Positions 5,635 through 6,583 of a stretch of DNA of 6,583 nt are shown piece by piece; the first letter of the stretch is position 1; each line of letters starts with the position of its first letter. The stretch lies in NCBI GenBank assembly GCA_946538795.1, contig CAMNGY010000091.1:1-6583 (forward strand). Direction: 5' to 3'. This DNA is from an uncultured Treponema sp. (lineage in GTDB: Bacteria > Spirochaetota > Spirochaetia > Treponematales > Treponemataceae). The translations under genes were made by a program, and so were the position numbers. The notes under the pieces are model-generated. The model searched no databases. It saw only the letters and a program-made list of their open reading frames with translations, and had not been told where the DNA came from.

Positions 5635-6583
5635 CGGCGCCGTTTCCGCTGTGCGAATTGTTTTTTTGCTGCGCCTGCTTGTCTGCATGCGCCTTTGCCT
5701 CTTCAAGCGCGTGTATCAGGGCGGAAATTTCGATCGGCTTGGCGATGTGGGCGTTCATGCCCGCCTCAAGCGAGGCGGCCACGTCATCGTTGAATGCGTT
5801 CGCGCTCATGGCTATGACGGGGATGCTCCTGGCGTCGGGACGGTCAAGGGCGCGCAGGATGCGGGTAGCCTCAAGCCCGTCCATCACCGGCATCTGTATG
5901 TCCATGAGAATCACGTCAAAGCTGCCTTCCTCCGATTTTTCGAAAATGTCAAGCAGTTCCCTGCCGTTCCCTGCGACGGTCAGCGCGGCCCCGTTTATGC
6001 TCAGGTAGGCGCTCAGAATTTCCGTGTTGAGCTCGTTGTCCTCCGCGGCAAGGATGCGCAGGCCCTGGAGGGGCTTCTGTATGCCCGAAAGGTATTTGCT
6101 CGCCTGCCCGTCGCTGATTCCGCCGGAAGCTTCCGCCCTGCCGCCAGCTTTTGTGTCCGCGGACGAGCTTATGAGCAGGGGCAGGCGGATGGTGAAGGTC
6201 GTTCCTTTGTGGATTTGGCTTTCCACGCCGACCGTTCCCCCCATCAGGTTGGAAAGGTTCTTCACGATGGGCATGCCCAGTCCCGTCCCGACTTCCGCGC
6301 TTTCTTCCGGCCTCTGCTCCCTGCTGAAGGGCGTGAAGAGCTTCTTCATGTATTCGTCGCTTATGCCCCGGCCGTTGTCGGCTACAACGAAGCTGACGTT
6401 CCGGCGCTGCGGGGCGGGGGAAGGGGCGTTGCTCACGCGGAGCAGGACACGGCCGCCTGTCCCCGTGTACTTTACGGCATTTGACAGGAGGTTCAGCAGG
6501 ATTTGCCTGATTCTGCCGTTGTCGGCGAAGAAATCTCCGTCCTCGTCCAGCTCCACGGTAAAGGTCTGCTTCTTGCCTTCTGC
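5609..6583 (-). CDS. Hybrid histidine kinase/response regulator, N-terminal part outside window
   Basis: This is the C-terminal 324 residues of a two-component hybrid sensor kinase. The frame is open to the right edge, so the GTG at 6556 is internal; the phosphoacceptor-His domain and any sensor or membrane part are off-window. Visible residues 1-137 are the HATPase_c ATP-binding domain: N box around N31/N35 (RIRQILLNLLSNAVKYT), G1 box DNGRG (69-73), F box LFTPFSR (82-88) and G2 box GTGLGM (99-104). A low-complexity linker (about 138-173) leads to a receiver domain (about 174-297) with E181/D182, phosphoacceptor D228 in LMDIQMP, S260 and K282 in AKP, all intact. No HPt domain follows, only a polar tail (298-324), so phosphate would be relayed to a separate HPt protein or D228 acts on the kinase itself. 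The gene ends 10 bases before the yfbR start codon and embeds its promoter. The signal sensed cannot be read. Confidence 0.93.
   Translation of the reverse strand, partial: AEGKKQTFTVELDEDGDFFADNGRIRQILLNLLSNAVKYTGTGGRVLLRVSNAPSPAPQRRNVSFVVADNGRGISDEYMKKLFTPFSREQRPEESAEVGTGLGMPIVKNLSNLMGGTVGVESQIHKGTTFTIRLPLLISSSADTKAGGRAEASGGISDGQASKYLSGIQKPLQGLRILAAEDNELNTEILSAYLSINGAALTVAGNGRELLDIFEKSEEGSFDVILMDIQMPVMDGLEATRILRALDRPDARSIPVIAMSANAFNDDVAASLEAGMNAHIAKPIEISALIHALEEAKAHADKQAQQKNNSHSGNGAVDNPAGRE

Noticed and set aside
5599..5706. Longer yfbR start at 5706
   Set aside because: The extra 36 residues are basic, unlike the family N-terminus, and overlap the end of the kinase gene; the start at 5598 matches family length and promoter.
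5354..6484. 376-codon open frame on the plus strand
   Set aside because: It is antisense to both yfbR and the hybrid kinase, begins inside yfbR, and shows no domain pattern.

Overview
The window is a compact, bacterial-type stretch of high-GC DNA with five protein genes. The coding density, SBP-family transporter protein, hybrid histidine kinase and class III cyclase all point to a free-living or host-associated bacterium with much environmental sensing. The first gene uses AGG (Arg) and ATA (Ile) heavily despite its high GC. PF09820-type ATPase/nuclease genes are typical of anaerobes such as Synergistota, Bacteroidota, Clostridia and spirochaetes. A Synergistota-like anaerobe is my best guess, but the phylum is not settled by the sequence.

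Layout. Bases 1-1447 (+) hold most of a family-5 (peptide/nickel type) ABC-transporter solute-binding protein, cut by the left edge. Nine bases after its stop, and facing it, ends a full-length predicted AAA-ATPase/PD-(D/E)XK nuclease-like protein (3034-1457, -). A 568-bp, relatively AT-rich, repeat-rich gap (3035-3602) separates that gene from a divergently transcribed 7-transmembrane adenylate cyclase (3603-5003, +). Converging on the cyclase, with 7 bases between stops, is a YfbR-type HD-domain 5'-deoxynucleotidase (5598-5011, -). Ten bases upstream of yfbR ends a hybrid histidine kinase/response regulator (6583-5609, -), cut by the right edge.

Non-coding content. The 568-bp gap carries three and a half copies of a 23-bp tandem repeat, each able to form a small hairpin. 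These are followed by four 16-bp palindromic elements spaced exactly 22 bp apart, a terminator-like hairpin, and a run of overlapping inverted repeats. I recognise none of these arrays.

Expression. All three complete genes lack a convincing Shine-Dalgarno sequence. Each has a sigma70-like promoter with 17-bp spacing whose -10 box ends only 6-8 bases before the ATG, which predicts leaderless mRNAs. For yfbR the -10 box even contains the stop codon of the kinase gene.

How the genes relate. No operon links all five. The cyclase (cAMP synthesis under a membrane sensor) and the hybrid kinase are both signalling proteins. YfbR is nucleotide-pool housekeeping, the SBP is uptake, and the ATPase/nuclease-like protein belongs to a multicopy family of unknown role. 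The most unusual material is the repeat-rich gap and the leaderless promoter pattern, not a recognisable new protein system.
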